A stretch of DNA of 64,000 bases from Sphingorhabdus lacus (GCF_009768975.1 NZ_CP035733.1:3082001-3146000), one strand, 5' to 3'; counted from the stretch's first letter, positions 40,792-50,820 are shown. The notes: generated by a model from the sequence alone, not told the origin. Program-made: numbers and translations.

Positions 40792-42051
40792 ATGAGTGGG
40801 GACCTAGCCGGAGCAGCAGATATTATCGCAGGTGCGGCGCTTGCGCGCGCCGTCGAACCCGAAGCCGGGGAAGGCCGGGGCGTGGCGGAAAGAACCTGCC
40901 TGAATTGTGGCGCGACCCTGATGGGGGCGCATTGCCATATGTGCGGGCAAAAGGCGCATGTGCACCGCACCCTGCATGAATTCGGCCATGATATCCTGCA
41001 CAGCGTGCTGCATTTCGATGGCAAGATCTGGCGCACTTTGCCGATGCTGTTCTGGAAACCGGGGGATTTGACCCGCCGCTATGTCCATGGCGAGCGCGCG
41101 AAATTTGTCTCGCCGCTGGCGCTGTTCCTGTTCTCGGTCTTTCTGACCTTTGCCACGTTCAACTGGCTGGTGCCCGATGGCGGATCGTCGGTCACCGCGC
41201 CGCAGTCTATCGAATCGGTTCGCAAGGAATATCAGACGGACCGCAAGGAACTTGAGGATGCCATTGCCGTCTTAGAGGCGGAGAAAAAGGCAGACCCTGC
41301 GGATGCCGAGCGCCTCGATGCCAAGATCGCCGCCACTCGGGAACGCCTGCAAAGGCTTGAAGACCGCCAGGGCAGCCAGTTACGGCAAATGGAAGCGGCC
41401 AATGAGAAATTCCAGTCGGAACGCCGCAAGATCGATGCGGACATTGCGGGTCTGGAAGACGATCTGGAAAAGGCCCGCAAGGCCGGGCAGCCGACCAAGA
41501 CGCTGGAAGACGAACTGAACGGCGCAAAAATGGCGGCGCGGGTGATCAATACGGCCGCGGGCGGACTGGAAAACGGCTTTGACGAAGACGGTGAATGGAA
41601 TTTCACCGACCTCAATTTTCCCGGGTCAGGCGCGCTGAACAAAGCCGTCAAGACGGCGCAGAAGAACCCGCAACTGCTGCTCTACAAGATCCAGTCCAAC
41701 GCCTATAAATATAGCTGGTCGCTGATCCCGATTTCGGTGCCCTTTGTCTGGCTGCTCTTTTTCTGGCGGCGGCGGTTCAAGATGTTCGACCATGCGGTCT
41801 TCGTGACCTATTCGATTACCTTCATGATGCTGCTCGGTATCATCTGCGCGGTGCTCATCAGCAACGGGTTTGCGCCCTTAGGCGGCATGCTGCTCGCCTT
41901 CTATCCGCCGATCCATATGTACCGGCAGATCCACCATGCCTATGAAACGTCGCGCTTCGGGGCGTTCTGGCGGATGTGCTTTTTAAGCTTCTTCGCGATG
42001 ACCGCACTGACGCTGTTCACGATGCTAATCGTCGGTCTGGGTGCCACCTGA
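40792..42051 (+). CDS. DUF3667 membrane protein with zinc ribbon and coiled coil
   Basis: This 419-residue protein carries an N-terminal zinc ribbon (RTCLNCGATLMGAHCHMCGQ) followed by the DUF3667 signature HRTLHEFGHDILHSVLHFDG, KIWRTLPMLFWKPGDLTRRY. A first membrane helix (SPLALFLFSVFLTFATFNWL) comes next. A long charged coiled coil occupies about residues 140-245 (KELEDAIAVLEAEKKADPAD and repeats), then three more helices (VPFVWLLFFWRRR, ITFMMLLGIICAVLISNGFA, FFAMTALTLFTMLIVGLGAT). Function is unknown. Its 3' end overlaps the convergent DUF3800 gene by 27 bp. Confidence 0.85.
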   Translation: MSGDLAGAADIIAGAALARAVEPEAGEGRGVAERTCLNCGATLMGAHCHMCGQKAHVHRTLHEFGHDILHSVLHFDGKIWRTLPMLFWKPGDLTRRYVHGERAKFVSPLALFLFSVFLTFATFNWLVPDGGSSVTAPQSIESVRKEYQTDRKELEDAIAVLEAEKKADPADAERLDAKIAATRERLQRLEDRQGSQLRQMEAANEKFQSERRKIDADIAGLEDDLEKARKAGQPTKTLEDELNGAKMAARVINTAAGGLENGFDEDGEWNFTDLNFPGSGALNKAVKTAQKNPQLLLYKIQSNAYKYSWSLIPISVPFVWLLFFWRRRFKMFDHAVFVTYSITFMMLLGIICAVLISNGFAPLGGMLLAFYPPIHMYRQIHHAYETSRFGAFWRMCFLSFFAMTALTLFTMLIVGLGAT

Positions 42052-42639
42052 CAACAGGCGAAGGCGGACTTGACCGCTTTCCAGATAGGGCGCGACGATG
42101 GCCGCCATACGCGCCTGCCGTTCGGTGACCATGGCGCGGTTGAAGAAGGTGTTGGCGATGACATCGGCAATTTGCAGGCCGGGCAGGCGGTGGCTCAGTT
42201 CCAGTTGCGCCTGACCGCAGGGGCCGATGATCGCGGCGATATCCTTGCGGACCAGCGCCAGTGTTTCGGGGCCATAGCGGCCATCGTCCATGAAGACGCT
42301 GACGCAGCCGTCGGTGGCGGGCACCATCGCGCTGATGACATCTTCGAGCAAGTGCACATAAATGGCGACATCATGGTCGCCCCGGTCGCTGCCCTGTTCG
42401 GGGACGAGCGCAGAGATAGCGATGCCGACGGTGGCAGACCATTTGGCGTCGTCAAGGATTTCGAAGAGCAAGGCCCGTTCCGCAAGATCGATGCGGCTGC
42501 CCTTCAGCTCGCCGGTCAGGCCGGTGACTTCGCGAAAACGGGCGAGTGTCTTTTCGGCGTCCGCCGCTTCGATGGACAGCCCGGCCAGGGTCATGACACC
42601 CCGGCCGACGCCGCCTGATTCATCGCAATAGATCGGCAT
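42025..42639 (-). CDS. DUF3800 domain protein (RNase H-like fold, predicted)
   Basis: This 204-residue protein begins MPIYCDESGGVGRGVMTLAG, where the D-E-S-G motif is the start of DUF3800. It continues VSVFMDDGRYGPE and HRLPGLQIADVIANTFFNRA, the typical second acidic and Q-x-A-D motifs of the family. DUF3800 is thought to have an RNase H/transposase-like core with these acids as metal ligands, but its biological role is unsettled. It overlaps the convergent DUF3667 gene and lies 21 bp downstream of the ftsH stop on the same strand. Confidence 0.8.
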   Translation of the reverse strand: MPIYCDESGGVGRGVMTLAGLSIEAADAEKTLARFREVTGLTGELKGSRIDLAERALLFEILDDAKWSATVGIAISALVPEQGSDRGDHDVAIYVHLLEDVISAMVPATDGCVSVFMDDGRYGPETLALVRKDIAAIIGPCGQAQLELSHRLPGLQIADVIANTFFNRAMVTERQARMAAIVAPYLESGQVRLRLLSGGTQTDD

Positions 42640-42660
42640 GGCGCCGGACCCGGTCGGTGC

Positions 42661-44613
42661 TTACGCGCCTTGCGGGTTGGGTTCGCCCGATACATCGCCT
42701 GCCTTGCGGCGGCCGGCCTTGGGAATGGCGGTGCCGATTTGCGGGATGCTCGACGGCTTGGCAATCGCGCCATCGTCCCGCTCGAACTTGCCGGTGGCCA
42801 GCAGCGACTTGATCTCTTCGCCCGACAGGGTTTCGAATTCGAGCAGCGCATTGGCCAGCAGATGCAATTGCTTGCTGTGCTTTTTCAGCAGGTCGGTTGC
42901 CCGCTTGTGGCCGCCTTCGACCAGCTTGCGGATTTCGGCGTCGATCTTCTTCGCGGTTTCGTCCGACATGGCCGAACGTTGCGACATGCCATAGCCGAGA
43001 TAGCCGTCCTGCCGCTCTTCATATTGCAGCGGGCCCATCTCGTCGGACATGCCCCATTGGGTGACCATGTCGCGGGCGAGGCTGGTGGCGTACTGGATAT
43101 CGCTCGACGCGCCCGACGACACCTTGTCATAACCGAAGATCAGCTCTTCGGCGACACGCCCGCCCATCGACACCGACAGGTTGGCGTGCATCTTGTCACG
43201 GTGATAGCTGTAGCTGTCACGTTCCGGCAGGCGCATGACCATACCCAGCGCACGGCCGCGCGGAATGATCGTTGCCTTGTGGATCGGGTCGGACGCCGGT
43301 TCATGGATGGACACAATCGCGTGGCCAGCCTCATGATAGGCGGTCATCTTCTTTTCGTCCTCGGTCATGACCATCGACTTGCGCTCGGTGCCCATCATGA
43401 CCTTGTCTTTGGCGTCTTCAAATTCCTGCATCGCGACAAGGCGCTTGCCACGGCGCGCGGCGAGAAGGGCGGCTTCGTTCACCAGATTGGCAAGGTCCGC
43501 ACCGGAGAAGCCGGGGGTGCCACGGGCAATGACGCGGCCGTCCACATCGGGGGCGAGCGGCACTTTCTTCATGTGCACTTCGAGGATCTTTACGCGGCCA
43601 TCAATGTCGGGACGCGGCACGACGACCTGACGGTCGAAACGGCCGGGACGCAGCAAGGCGGGGTCGAGCACGTCGGGACGGTTGGTGGCGGCGACGATGA
43701 TGATGCCTTCATTGGCTTCAAAGCCGTCCATTTCGACGAGCAGCTGGTTCAATGTCTGCTCACGCTCGTCATTCTGATTGCCAAGGCCTGCGCCACGGCT
43801 ACGGCCCACGGCGTCGATTTCGTCGATGAAGACGATGCACGGCGCGTTCTTCTTGGCCTGTTCAAACATGTCGCGCACGCGGCTTGCGCCGACGCCGACG
43901 AACATTTCGACAAAGTCCGAACCGGAGATGGAGAAGAAGGGCACGCCTGCCTCACCGGCAATCGCGCGGGCGAGCAGGGTCTTACCGGTGCCGGGCGAAC
44001 CGACGAGCAACGCACCCTTGGGAATCTTGCCACCCAGGCGCGAGAATTTGTGCGGGTCCTTGAGGAATTCGACGATTTCCTGCAGCTCTTCGCGTGCTTC
44101 ATCGATACCGGCGACATCTTCAAAGGTGACGCGGCCATGCTTTTCGGTGAGCAATTTTGCCTTGGACTTGCCAAAGCCCATCGCCCCACCGGCGCCGCCG
44201 CCCTTCTGCATCTGGCGCAGAACGAAGAAAGCGATGCCGAGGATCAGCAGGAAGGGTAGCGCCTGATAGAGCAGGATCAGCAACAGGCTGGGCTGTTCTT
44301 CGGCCTTGCCCTGCACATCGACGCCCTTTTCATCGAGCAGAGGATAGAGGCCGCTGTCGGCGGGAATGGGAACGGTGACGAAGGTTTCGTCATTCTGGAA
44401 CTTGCCGGTGATCCGTTCGGGCGCAATCGCGACCGACTTGACCTCGCCAGCTTCGACCTTTTCGCGGAAGGACGAATAGCTGATGCCTTTTGCGGGATCC
44501 GAAGTGCCGCCAAAAATGGACGCAACCAGCAAAATGGCGACAATGATTGCCGACCAAATGGCCATATTGCGCAACAGCGGATTACCTTTGGACTCCGGTT
44601 CGTCGTTCATCAT
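42661..44613 (-). CDS. ftsH: ATP-dependent zinc metalloprotease FtsH
   Basis: This protein of 650 residues is the membrane-bound AAA+ protease that degrades misfolded membrane proteins and regulators. It has an N-terminal membrane helix ([20 protein letters not shown]), a periplasmic domain and a second helix ([20 protein letters not shown]). The AAA module has Walker [19 protein letters not shown], Walker [17 protein letters not shown] and second region of homology [19 protein letters not shown]. The zinc site is [15 protein letters not shown] 44613 and 44610 are both possible starts. It lies downstream of tilS, the classic tilS-ftsH order. Confidence 0.97.
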   Translation of the reverse strand: MMNDEPESKGNPLLRNMAIWSAIIVAILLVASIFGGTSDPAKGISYSSFREKVEAGEVKSVAIAPERITGKFQNDETFVTVPIPADSGLYPLLDEKGVDVQGKAEEQPSLLLILLYQALPFLLILGIAFFVLRQMQKGGGAGGAMGFGKSKAKLLTEKHGRVTFEDVAGIDEAREELQEIVEFLKDPHKFSRLGGKIPKGALLVGSPGTGKTLLARAIAGEAGVPFFSISGSDFVEMFVGVGASRVRDMFEQAKKNAPCIVFIDEIDAVGRSRGAGLGNQNDEREQTLNQLLVEMDGFEANEGIIIVAATNRPDVLDPALLRPGRFDRQVVVPRPDIDGRVKILEVHMKKVPLAPDVDGRVIARGTPGFSGADLANLVNEAALLAARRGKRLVAMQEFEDAKDKVMMGTERKSMVMTEDEKKMTAYHEAGHAIVSIHEPASDPIHKATIIPRGRALGMVMRLPERDSYSYHRDKMHANLSVSMGGRVAEELIFGYDKVSSGASSDIQYATSLARDMVTQWGMSDEMGPLQYEERQDGYLGYGMSQRSAMSDETAKKIDAEIRKLVEGGHKRATDLLKKHSKQLHLLANALLEFETLSGEEIKSLLATGKFERDDGAIAKPSSIPQIGTAIPKAGRRKAGDVSGEPNPQGA

Positions 44614-44753
44614 CTACGCCTTGATTGTCTTCACCCGTGCGAAGTGCGTCGGGACATGGAGGCAATGTAAGCGCGAATGCGTGAATGACAATATAATGAA
44701 GCGCAATTTTTGCACGGAGAAGCGGAGTTTCCTTTGCTGTGCTGCGGGAGAGG

Positions 44754-45701
44754 CTATGCCGACCGTGGCGGGGCGGGCGCGACTGTCCAAAGCGACCCTC
44801 CGCTGCACAGCAAATTTCCGATCATCGCGGTCCGGCCCGCGTCCAGTTCGGCGAGCAGATGGTCGACGGCCTCGCCCCGGGGCTGCAGCGCGGGATCGAG
44901 GCGGGTGATGCAGGCGAGCAGCAGGCGGCGCTTGAGTTCGCGGGGCAGGCCGCTGGCGTCGCACCGCAGCGTACCTGCGTCCTCCACGATCCGCTCTTCG
45001 GCCAAAGTCTGCACCATCCAGACCAGTGCGTCGGAGGCATCGTGCAAGGCGCGCGCGGTGCGGTTGGTGCGTGCGATGGCGAAGGGATGCGGTGCCTGGG
45101 CGAGCCATTGGCGGATGGCGACGCGGTCATATTCGGCATTGCTGTTGCTGGGGTCGCGCACAGGATCGATCCCTGCGCGCGCGCAGATATCCTCGCACTC
45201 AGCCTTGGAAAAGGCGAGCATGGGCCGGATGATGCGGCCATTACGGCTGCGGATTGCCGCCATACCGTCAATCCCGCTGCCCCGTGCCAGCCGCATCAGC
45301 ACGGTTTCCAACTGGTCATCGCCATGATGCGCGGTCGCGATCAGGGTGCAATGCTGGCCATCGGCGGCCTGTTCCAGCAGACGGTAGCGCGCCGCGCGGG
45401 CCTGCGACTGGAGATTGCCGGTAATCGCTGCTTCGGGACGCAAGGTCAGGTGCGGGACTCCGATACCGGCGCAGATGTGCGCGACAAAGTCGGCCTCCTG
45501 CGCGGCTTCGGGGCGTAAGCCATGGTCGACGGTGGCGGCAAAAACTGCCCCCGGCCGCGCCTCTGCCGCAAGCAGCAGGAGCGCCAGACTGTCGGGGCCG
45601 CCGGACACGGCCAGAAGGATCGGGTCGCTCGTATCCGGCGCAAAGCTGTCAAGCGCCCGCCGGAAACGGTCGAGATATTCGGGCGGCTGGCTTATTTGCA
45701 C
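44754..45701 (-). CDS. tilS: tRNA(Ile)-lysidine synthase
   Basis: This 315-residue enzyme modifies C34 of tRNA-Ile(CAU) to lysidine, changing its decoding from AUG to AUA. The PP-loop is LLAVSGGPDSLALLLLAAEA (SGGxDS, about residues 32-37), followed by FAATVDHGLRPEAAQEADFV and TAHHGDDQLETVLMRLARGS, which are the conserved catalytic region. It lacks the long C-terminal domains of E. coli TilS, as is usual in alphaproteobacteria. It overlaps the end of cpoB by 10 bp and precedes ftsH, forming an operon. Confidence 0.94.
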   Translation of the reverse strand: MQISQPPEYLDRFRRALDSFAPDTSDPILLAVSGGPDSLALLLLAAEARPGAVFAATVDHGLRPEAAQEADFVAHICAGIGVPHLTLRPEAAITGNLQSQARAARYRLLEQAADGQHCTLIATAHHGDDQLETVLMRLARGSGIDGMAAIRSRNGRIIRPMLAFSKAECEDICARAGIDPVRDPSNSNAEYDRVAIRQWLAQAPHPFAIARTNRTARALHDASDALVWMVQTLAEERIVEDAGTLRCDASGLPRELKRRLLLACITRLDPALQPRGEAVDHLLAELDAGRTAMIGNLLCSGGSLWTVAPAPPRSA

Positions 45702-46618
45702 TTGGCCCGTGTTTTGCCGCCCGCAATCCGGTCGGCGAGACGCCCCGTGGCGACATCGGGATAGGATTTCGCCAACTCGTTAAACGCCTCGCACGCTTCG
45801 GCGGTCTTGCCGAGGTCGGTCAATGCCGAGCCCAGGAAGAAAAGGCTTTCAGGGGCACGGTCGCCGCGCGGGTCGGTCTTGTAATTGTCGTAGAACACCT
45901 TGACCGCCGTCGCCGGTTTCTTGTCGTCGAGCCATGTGCGGCCCAGCAGATTGCGGGCATAGCTCAGGCGCTTGTGCTTGGGGTTTTTCTTGATGGTTTC
46001 TTCAAGCGTAACCTGCGCCTCGGGGTAGAATTTTGCTTCCCACAAACGGAAACCATAGGTGTAGCCATCTTCGAACGCATCGCCGGTCGCGGGCTTTTCG
46101 ATTGCGGCGACAGCGGCTGTCCGCGCAGCGGTGGGCTTGGCCGCAACCGCCGGAGTGGTCGTTGCCGGCTTGGGCTTGGCTGCGGCGGGTGTGGCAACAG
46201 GAGTTGCCGCAGGCGTGGTGACGACGGGCGCGACCGAGGCGGTGCCCGCGGCGGCTTGATCGGCCTGCGCCTTCAACTGGGCTTCAATCGCCTTCAACCG
46301 GGTTTCCATCTGCCGCATGGCATTGTCATGCTGCTCGAACTGGCCGGTGAGCGTTGCCAATTGGGTTTCAAGCGCATCGACGCGGACGAGCAGGTCGGCG
46401 GTTGCGGTCGACGAGGATGTGGTCGGCTTTTGCGCGGTCGGGGATTGAATTTCCGGTTCCAGAAACTTGCCCGCGCCATTGGGGAAGACCTGCCGCTGGA
46501 CCGCGCGCATTTCCTTTTCCAGCTTGCCGACGCGGCCGTCCAGATTGGCATCTTGCGCCAATGCGGAAACGCTCATCATGCAGGCGGCACTGCCTAACAG
46601 CAGGATTCTTAGTGTCAT
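45692..46618 (-). CDS. cpoB: Tol-Pal system coordinator CpoB (YbgF)
   Basis: This protein of 308 residues has a signal peptide (MTLRILLLGSAACMMSVSAL, cleavage ALA-QD). A coiled-coil region follows (about residues 28-145, LLVRVDALETQLATLTGQFE, MRQMETRLKAIEAQLKAQAD), then an Ala/Pro/Thr-rich linker. The C-terminal TPR domain reads DAFEDGYTYGFRLWEAKFYP, LSYARNLLGRTWLDDKKPAT and FLGSALTDLGKTAEACEAFN. CpoB links Tol-Pal constriction with peptidoglycan synthesis. The tol and pal genes themselves are not in the window. It lies upstream of tilS. Confidence 0.9.
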   Translation of the reverse strand: MTLRILLLGSAACMMSVSALAQDANLDGRVGKLEKEMRAVQRQVFPNGAGKFLEPEIQSPTAQKPTTSSSTATADLLVRVDALETQLATLTGQFEQHDNAMRQMETRLKAIEAQLKAQADQAAAGTASVAPVVTTPAATPVATPAAAKPKPATTTPAVAAKPTAARTAAVAAIEKPATGDAFEDGYTYGFRLWEAKFYPEAQVTLEETIKKNPKHKRLSYARNLLGRTWLDDKKPATAVKVFYDNYKTDPRGDRAPESLFFLGSALTDLGKTAEACEAFNELAKSYPDVATGRLADRIAGGKTRAKCK

Positions 46619-46737
46619 TGGGCTACCCTCCAGAATGTCGACCAAAGCAGGTTTCTATAGCTTGCCCGATTCACGCAATAAAGGCCGAACGCAACAGGGA
46701 ATGTAAAGTTTGGAATCCGAAAGATACGGGATCGGCC

Positions 46738-47730
46738 TTAATTCCCGCTATTTTCCGTCGCGGGCGCTGCGGGAGCAGGGGCTTCAGCGGCTTTTTCCAC
46801 CGTTTTTTCGGTAACCCGGGGCGCAGACGGATTGGCGGCCGGAGTGCGGCGTTCCACGGTCCGTTCGCGCGGGGTGCTGTTGCTTGCGCTGCTGTTGCTA
46901 TTGCTGCTGCTCGTGGTGCTTGCCGCGGGCGTGCTCGCCGTGCTTTCGGCAGGGGCGGGGGCAGGAACGCGGGCCAGCAGGGCTTTCGCACTAATTTCAA
47001 GATCGGCGACGGTCTTGTCCGCCGGACCAAGGGCGGGAACTTCCTTGCCACCCACGGTTACGGTCAGCACTTGCGGCCGTCCGGTCACGATCATCGGCTT
47101 GTTCGCATCCTGCGGCACTGTGAAGCTGTCGCCTTTCACCATTTCCTTCTCGTAGAGACGCTTGTTGTCGGCGTCATAGACCTTCACCCAGACATTGTCG
47201 GTGGCGGTCAGAACAACAGCGCCGTCGGGATTGGGCGTTTCGGCAGGCGCGGTGGCCGCAGATGCCGCCTTTTCCGCAGCCGGTGCGGGCATGGAAATGT
47301 CGCCACCGCCGCCAAGCGTCATGCTGCGCCAGACAAAATAGGCGGCAACGAGCAGGACGCCGATGCCAGCCGCTGTCCATGCAAGCGCACGCGACGGTAC
47401 GCGGGCGGGGTCGGCGGGTTCGTAATTTTGCAGCGGTGCCTGATAACCTTCATGCCCACCCTGGGCGAGTTCGGCGCGCAAGTCGGTGCTGACCTTGGCG
47501 GAGTCCATGTCCACCGCGCGGGCATAAGAGCGCGCAAAACCAAGCGTATAGGTGGAGCCGGGGAGCGCGCCAAAGTCGGATTTTTCAATGGATTCCAGAT
47601 GCCGCATCGGCACCCGTGTCTTCGCAGCGAGGTCGGATAGGCTGAGGCCCAAGCGCTCACGCTCCGCCTTCAGCTGTTCGCCGACGGTTTGAAAACGAAA
47701 TTCTTCCTCGCTCGGTGAATCGTCACCCAA
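46738..47730 (-). CDS. RodZ-like protein (HTH, one TM helix, DUF4115)
   Basis: This 330-residue protein has an N-terminal HTH of the RodZ type (TVGEQLKAERERLGLSLSDL, AAKTRVPMRHLESIEKSDFG). The phrase ALPGSTYTLGFARSYARAVD follows, then one membrane helix (ALAWTAAGIGVLLVAAYFVW, about residues 117-136) and a periplasmic DUF4115 domain (VVLTATDNVWVKVYDADNKR). A Ser/Ala/Pro-rich tail closes it. RodZ anchors MreB to the membrane for cell shape. I favour a TTG start at 47730, which has GGAG 8 bp upstream; the in-frame ATG at 47808 would add 26 unlikely residues. Confidence 0.85.
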   Translation of the reverse strand: MGDDSPSEEEFRFQTVGEQLKAERERLGLSLSDLAAKTRVPMRHLESIEKSDFGALPGSTYTLGFARSYARAVDMDSAKVSTDLRAELAQGGHEGYQAPLQNYEPADPARVPSRALAWTAAGIGVLLVAAYFVWRSMTLGGGGDISMPAPAAEKAASAATAPAETPNPDGAVVLTATDNVWVKVYDADNKRLYEKEMVKGDSFTVPQDANKPMIVTGRPQVLTVTVGGKEVPALGPADKTVADLEISAKALLARVPAPAPAESTASTPAASTTSSSNSNSSASNSTPRERTVERRTPAANPSAPRVTEKTVEKAAEAPAPAAPATENSGN

Positions 47731-47826
47731 TGCAAATCTCCACGGCCCGTTCTCCCTCCACCTCTCCGGGCAGATGCCGGACAATGGCATCGTGCCGATG
47801 AAAGTCAATCGATAAAGGGTGTAAAT

Positions 47827-50091
47827 TCAGCTGGTTTCGATACCCTGAGCCGTGGCCCAGACGGATAAGGCAGAGCGCAGATTCTGCGTCGGTGACGTGA
47901 GCAATTCCGTCATCTTTGCCTTGATTGCGGCTTGGTCGGTGGAACGGATCATCGCCTTTACAGGACCGACGGCGGCGGGTGTGATCGAAAGACGACGGAT
48001 GCCAAGTCCGATCAGCGCCAATGCCTCCAGACTGCGTCCGCCCATTTCGCCGCACACGGCCACATCCACGTCATGCCCGTCGGTGGCGTCGACCACCCGC
48101 TTGATGAAGCGCAGGATCGCCGGGCTCAGCCAGTCATAGCGTTCGGCCAGACGCGGGTCGGCGCGGTCGGCGGCGAACAGGAATTGCGTCAGATCGTTGG
48201 TGCCGATGGACAGGAACTGGATTTTGGGCAGCAGGATATCAAGCGTTTCGGCCAGCGCCGGAACCTCCAGCATCGCGCCATAGCGCACCTTGCTCGGCAA
48301 CTGCTTTTTCAGCTTGCCCAGAAATTCCATCTGCCCTTCGAAGATCGCCTTCGCCGCATCAAACTCCCACGGTTCGGACACCATAGGGAACATGACGTTC
48401 AGCGTGCGTCCGGCGGACGCCTCGATCAGCGCGCGGGCCTGCGTCTTCATCAACCCGGCATGGTCAAGCGACAGGCGCAATGCGCGCCAGCCGAGCGCGG
48501 GATTTTCTTCCTCGCTGGTTTCGTCCTTCAAATAAGGCAGCGCCTTGTCTCCGCCGATGTCGAGCGTGCGGAAAATGACAGGCTTGTCGCCTGCGGCATC
48601 GAGCACGTCGCGGTAGAAACGCTGTTGCCGTTCGCGCTGGGGCAGGGTGGCGGAAATCAGGAACTGGAATTCGGTGCGGAACAGGCCGACGCCTTCGGCC
48701 CCGGTGGTCGCCAGCGCCGACATATCGTCGCGCAGCCCTGCGTTGATCATCAGGGTGATCGGAAGCCCGTCTTTCGTCACCGCCGGCTCGTCGCGCATCG
48801 CGGCGTAGCGGGCCTTTTTCTTTTGCCGGTCGACAAGCTGGTGCTGGAAACTTTCCTCGGCGCTCGCGGACGGCCGGACGATGACGCTCTTCTCGTCGGC
48901 GTTGAGAAGGATCATCTCCCCATCGCGCACCTTGTGGCGGATCCCGCGCACCCGGCCGAGCACTGGAATGCCCATCGCACGCGCAACGATGACGACATGG
49001 GCGGTCAGCGAGCCTTCTTCCAAAATCACGCCGCGCAACCGGCGCTTGTCATATTCGAGCAGTTCGGCAGGGCCGAGGTTGCGCGCAATCAGGATGGTGT
49101 CTTTTTTGAGGCCCAGTTGCGCCGCCGTGCTCATCTGCCCCGACACGATGCGCAGCAGGCGGTTCGACAGATCCTCCAGATCGTGCATCCGGTCGGCGAG
49201 CAGCGGATCGTCAATCTGCCGCATCCGCATCCGCGTGCGCTGCTGCACCCGCTCGATCGCGGCTTCGGCGGTCAGGCCGCTGTCGATGGCCTCGTTGATG
49301 CGGCGGCTCCAGCCTTCGTCATAGGCGAACATCTTGTAGGTCGCGATGACCTCCTCATGTTCGCCGCCGGTGCCGAAATCGATCTGGCTCGCCATGCGGT
49401 CGATCTGTTCGCGCATCTTGTCGAAGGCGGAATAGACGCGCTGGCGTTCGGCTTCGGTATCCTCGGCCACGGTATGTTCGATGCGGACATTGGGCTGGTG
49501 GAAAATGGCGACGCCTGCGGCAGCACCCTTGACCAGCGGCAGGCCGGTCAGGCTGACCGTACCGGTTTCGATGCCCGAACCGATTTCGGGGTCGTCGATC
49601 AGGTCGGCATTGGCGATCAGTTCGGACAAGACCATCGCCACGGTCTGCAGCGCCTCGATCTCGACCTCTTCATATTTGCGCGGTTCGACATGCTGCACGG
49701 CGAGCACGCCGACGGCGCGTTCGGACCGGACGATGGGGACACCGGCAAAGCTGTGGAACCGTTCTTCGCCCGTTTCGGGGACATAGCGGAAATTGGGATG
49801 CCCCGATGCCTCGTCGAGGTTCAGCGTCTCGACATTTTCGGCAATCGTCCCGACCAGACCTTCGCCCAGGCCCAGACGGGTGACATGGACCGCCGCCTCG
49901 TTCAGTCCGCGGGTCGCGAACAGTTCCAGCGCACCGTCGCGCAGCAGATAGATCGAGCATACCTCGCTCGACAGCGCCTCGCCGATAATATTGACGACAT
50001 GGTTCAACTTGGCCTGCGCATGGTTTTTGGATGCCATGACTTCGTGCAGGCCGGTCAATATGTTACGGGCGGAACGGGTAGCGCTTTCCAT
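47827..50091 (-). CDS. ptsP: Phosphoenolpyruvate-protein phosphotransferase PtsP (EI-Ntr)
   Basis: This 754-residue protein is the first enzyme of the nitrogen-type PTS. It has an N-terminal GAF domain (about residues 15-155, ILTGLHEVMASKNHAQAKLN to LSELIANADLID). The Enzyme I parts follow: the N-terminal HPr-binding helices (AFDKMREQIDRMASQIDFGT) and the phosphohistidine loop EEGSLTAHVVIVARAMGIPV (catalytic histidine in TAH). The C-terminal PEP-binding barrel has GVGLFRTEFQFLIS, IFRTLDIGGDKALPYL and FLSIGTNDLTQFLFAADRAD. It phosphorylates the NPr protein in response to nitrogen and redox state. ATG 50091 is preferred to GTG 50100. Confidence 0.93.
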   Translation of the reverse strand: MESATRSARNILTGLHEVMASKNHAQAKLNHVVNIIGEALSSEVCSIYLLRDGALELFATRGLNEAAVHVTRLGLGEGLVGTIAENVETLNLDEASGHPNFRYVPETGEERFHSFAGVPIVRSERAVGVLAVQHVEPRKYEEVEIEALQTVAMVLSELIANADLIDDPEIGSGIETGTVSLTGLPLVKGAAAGVAIFHQPNVRIEHTVAEDTEAERQRVYSAFDKMREQIDRMASQIDFGTGGEHEEVIATYKMFAYDEGWSRRINEAIDSGLTAEAAIERVQQRTRMRMRQIDDPLLADRMHDLEDLSNRLLRIVSGQMSTAAQLGLKKDTILIARNLGPAELLEYDKRRLRGVILEEGSLTAHVVIVARAMGIPVLGRVRGIRHKVRDGEMILLNADEKSVIVRPSASAEESFQHQLVDRQKKKARYAAMRDEPAVTKDGLPITLMINAGLRDDMSALATTGAEGVGLFRTEFQFLISATLPQRERQQRFYRDVLDAAGDKPVIFRTLDIGGDKALPYLKDETSEEENPALGWRALRLSLDHAGLMKTQARALIEASAGRTLNVMFPMVSEPWEFDAAKAIFEGQMEFLGKLKKQLPSKVRYGAMLEVPALAETLDILLPKIQFLSIGTNDLTQFLFAADRADPRLAERYDWLSPAILRFIKRVVDATDGHDVDVAVCGEMGGRSLEALALIGLGIRRLSITPAAVGPVKAMIRSTDQAAIKAKMTELLTSPTQNLRSALSVWATAQGIETS

Positions 50092-50166
50092 ATTCCGCAC
50101 CTAGCAGATGCGCCGTGCGCAAGCGATACCCTCGCTCAAATTTTATTCCGGGAAAAAGCCCGAGGG

Positions 50167-50334
50167 TCAGGCAGGAAGCGATTCCTGCGTGAGCATATCC
50201 TTCAGATGGAGTTTCTGTTTTTTGAGCGCGTGGATCAGCCCGGTATCGGGCAGCGGGCGGTTCTCTTCACGCTCCAGCTTTGCTTCCAGTTCGGCATGTT
50301 TCAAACGCAATGCGGACATGTGACTGTTGTTCAC
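50167..50334 (-). CDS. DUF465/YdcH family small protein 1
   Basis: This protein of 55 residues has the core MSALRLKHAELEAKLEREEN, then RPLPDTGLIHALKKQKLHLK and DMLTQE. The helical H-x-x-L-E and the late K-K-x-K-L-x-L-K-D block are those of DUF465 (YdcH-like), short coiled-coil proteins of unknown role. The GTG start at 50334 lies 6 bp after GGAG; an internal ATG (50319) would also give a complete domain. It is divergent from a second DUF465 gene at 50490. Confidence 0.8.
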   Translation of the reverse strand: MNNSHMSALRLKHAELEAKLEREENRPLPDTGLIHALKKQKLHLKDMLTQESLPA

Positions 50335-50489
50335 CTCATTCTCCTTTCACGAGACTCGACGACATGGAACGAGAGTAAATCATGAAAGCTTAACGATGTC
50401 TTCCCTCAATTCGATCCAATTTCTAGCTTTGGGATAGTGGGTCCCATTTTGACGATGACTTGTTAACCCCAATAAGGTTAGAGGGGATT

Positions 50490-50687
50490 ATGAACGACGA
50501 AGGTTACCAGCAGCAGCTCGAACAGTTAAAGGTTGAGCATCGCGACCTTGACGATGCGATCCGCGCACTTTCCTCGCAGACGATCGTCGACCAGTTGCAG
50601 ATTGCCCGGCTGAAGAAAAAGAAACTGATCCTGAAGGACCGCATCATGCGGCTGGAAGACCAGCTTGTGCCGGATATCATTGCCTGA
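50490..50687 (+). CDS. DUF465/YdcH family small protein 2
   Basis: This 65-residue protein reads MNDEGYQQQLEQLKVEHRDL, DDAIRALSSQTIVDQLQIAR and LKKKKLILKDRIMRLEDQL. The last block is the DUF465 signature. It is a short helical hairpin or coiled coil. ATG 50490 follows GAGGGG. It is divergent from the first DUF465 gene (155 bp between starts) and precedes the RcdA-like gene. The pairing of two members around a shared promoter region is notable. Confidence 0.85.
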   Translation: MNDEGYQQQLEQLKVEHRDLDDAIRALSSQTIVDQLQIARLKKKKLILKDRIMRLEDQLVPDIIA

Positions 50688-50704
50688 TTGGCCTTTTCGC
50701 CATC

Positions 50705-50712
50705 TTAACCAT
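50705..50712 (+). promoter_or_regulatory. Possible CtrA half-site
   Basis: TTAACCAT lies about 110 bp upstream of the RcdA-like gene and matches the half-site reported for CtrA in alphaproteobacteria. A second half-site at the proper 7-bp spacing is not intact, so this is weak evidence. Confidence 0.25.
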
Positions 50713-50820
50713 TTTACATTTATCTATCAGGCGTTTCATCCCGGTACAGTCGCGCCACTGACCCGGTTTTGCGCCGATTTGCCCTAACATTTTTACAGCA
50801 CCGGTGGCATAAGGTTGCAG

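Noticed and set aside
47932-50385. 817-codon + strand frame opposite ptsP
   Set aside because: Antisense shadow; the composition (His/Gln/Asp/Arg-rich without domains) is typical of reversed GC-rich codons.
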